Positions 62,992 to 64,000 of a stretch of DNA of 64,000 bases are shown here, piece by piece (position 1 is the stretch's first letter; each line of letters begins with the position of its first letter). The stretch comes from Antilocapra americana (lineage: Eukaryota > Chordata > Mammalia > Artiodactyla > Antilocapridae). The notes beneath the pieces are model-generated. The model saw nothing but the letters and a program-made list of their open reading frames with translations, did not search any database and was not told the DNA's origin. A program made the translations under genes and the position numbers. The stretch spans positions 1,367,526 to 1,431,525 of the forward strand of contig ML661382.1 in the NCBI GenBank assembly GCA_007570785.1, read 5' to 3'.

Positions 62992-63635
62992 CAGTGGTTT
63001 TCTAATCCTTTGGTTTCCACTCCAAAAGTAAACATTTTGCTCTCAAAATCCTTTTACCCTCTTAAAAATTATTGAGGATCCCGAAAAGCTTGTGTTCATC
63101 TGCTGATACCTATTCATTTTAGCTGTATGAAAACACCAGGCAATTTTTTTAATGTGCAATTTATAAATTAATTTTTAAAATTATAGTCATACAACCGTAA
63201 CATAGCATAAACATTTTTATGAAAAAAGAATATTTTCCAAAATGTAAAAAAAATTGAATGAGAATGGCATTTTATATCTTTGCAAATCTCTTTAATGATG
63301 TCTGACTTGGGAATTCCTTAGTGGTCCAGTGGTTAGGACTCAGTTCTCTCACTGTCTAGGGCCCAGATTCAGACTCTAGTCAGGGAGCTAAGATCCTGCA
63401 AGCTGTGGCCAGAAATGAATAAATAAGTAACTTTTTTAATGTCTCGCTTAATAGAATAGTCTCATAGATTTTCATGTCTGCCTCTGCATTCAGTCTGTTG
63501 TGATATCTGATGTTGTGAGAAAATAAGAATCGTAAAAGGTAAATAGTATTTACGAAAGTAGTTTTTACCTTACTGATGCCATGCAAGAGCTTAGGGACTC
63601 CCAGGGGCCCCCAGACCCCAATTTGAGAACCACTG
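62992..63635. mobile_element. hAT-superfamily DNA transposon relic with TIRs and 8-bp TSD
   Basis: Starts cagtggttttctaat and ends atttgagaaccactg, imperfect inverted ends typical of old mammalian hAT elements (Arthur/Zaphod-like by memory). Flanks ttctaatc and ttctaagc are an 8-bp duplication with one mismatch. Internally interrupted by a CHR SINE at 63308-63425. No transposase frame remains. Confidence 0.75.
63308..63425 (+). repeat. CHR-type SINE inserted in the hAT relic
   Basis: Sense copy: gggaattccttagtggtcca, gtggttaggactcagt, then gctgtggccagaaatgaata. The flanks tttaatgatgtc and tttaatgtc suggest an eroded target-site duplication. Confidence 0.8.
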
Positions 63636-64000
63636 TTCTAAGCCTCTCCTCTCCACTCTGCATGCTAGTAGGCTACATCTCGGGCCTCTTCCCATTACAG
63701 CAGCCCCTTAAAAGGCTTCTTGGTCTAGTTTACCCTCCACACAATTATCAGGTTATCCTCGTAAATCATATATCTGAGTATATTAAAATGCCTCTGTGGC
63801 TCTTGGCTGCTCGCTATGGTGCATAAGGCTTTCCACAGTCTCGTCCCTGTTTGTCTTGCCAGCTCGTCCCCCACGTACCCAGGCTTCTTCCCACACCAGA
63901 ATGAGTTCTTTCCCGAACACACTGCGCTCACAGATCTCAGGATCTCTGCGCCTCTGCTGCTCCCAGGCTCTCCTCTGACCAGCTTCCCTCTCTGTTCCCT

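Larger units (their letters stand above)
62850..63990 (+). repeat. L2 LINE relic split by a hAT transposon
   Basis: C/T-rich L2-like sequence before 62991 (ctaagtcctatttagtctcc) and after 63636 (ggctttccacagtctcgtcc, ccaccccagg-like phrases). The middle is a DNA transposon. Confidence 0.5.

Noticed and set aside
63308..63425. tRNA gene
   Set aside because: The tRNA-like head belongs to a CHR SINE; no cloverleaf with intact arms, and other copies of the same SINE are in the window.

Overview
The window is a piece of a ruminant genome (cattle, sheep, goat or a close relative). The evidence is the mix of lineage-specific retroelements: RTE-clade BovB LINEs, Bov-tA and Bov-A2 SINEs, cetartiodactyl CHR tRNA-type SINEs and ruminant-type L1 3' ends. 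They are layered on older mammalian MIR, L2, L1M and hAT relics. The exact species cannot be told from the sequence.

One host gene fills the window: an internal part of MACF1 (microtubule-actin crosslinking factor 1, ACF7), a spectraplakin, transcribed on the + strand. I identified 31 consecutive coding exons between 67 and 62347. All have AG/GT borders and matching phases, and together they hold 10,646 coding bases (about 3,549 codons). Neither the first nor the last exon of the gene is present.

Layout: (1) 67-17239, exons 1-11, the helical, charged C-terminal part of the plakin-side rod. (2) 20748-26120, one 5,373-bp exon with no stop codon, carrying two arrays of plectin/plakin repeats separated and followed by long polar, probably disordered segments; this is the exon that defines the MACF1b-type isoform. 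(3) 26625-35411, four phase-0 exons specific to the long form. (4) 37607-62347, fifteen exons of the spectrin-repeat rod that are expected to be shared by all isoforms. The big exon and the four after it are bounded by phase-0 junctions, so a splice from 17239 to 37607 removes 2,041 codons and stays in frame.

The introns are ordinary but rich in nested mobile DNA. Four BovB loci (about 697-2655, 3168-4500, 27632-29585, 48965-51540) include one BovB inserted in another in the opposite orientation, and one copy with an internal deletion sitting inside an old L1. Three ruminant L1 3' fragments (31386-33424, 34324-34602, 40924-41344) are all antisense to MACF1 and have visible target-site duplications. 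A three-layer nest (CHR SINE in a hAT transposon in an L2) lies at 62850-63990.

I found no undescribed biological system. The points most worth checking are the modular splicing around the plakin-repeat exon, a 63-bp symmetric cassette exon, a tandem splice acceptor, the nested retroelements, and an unexplained 18-bp exact direct repeat in intron 11.
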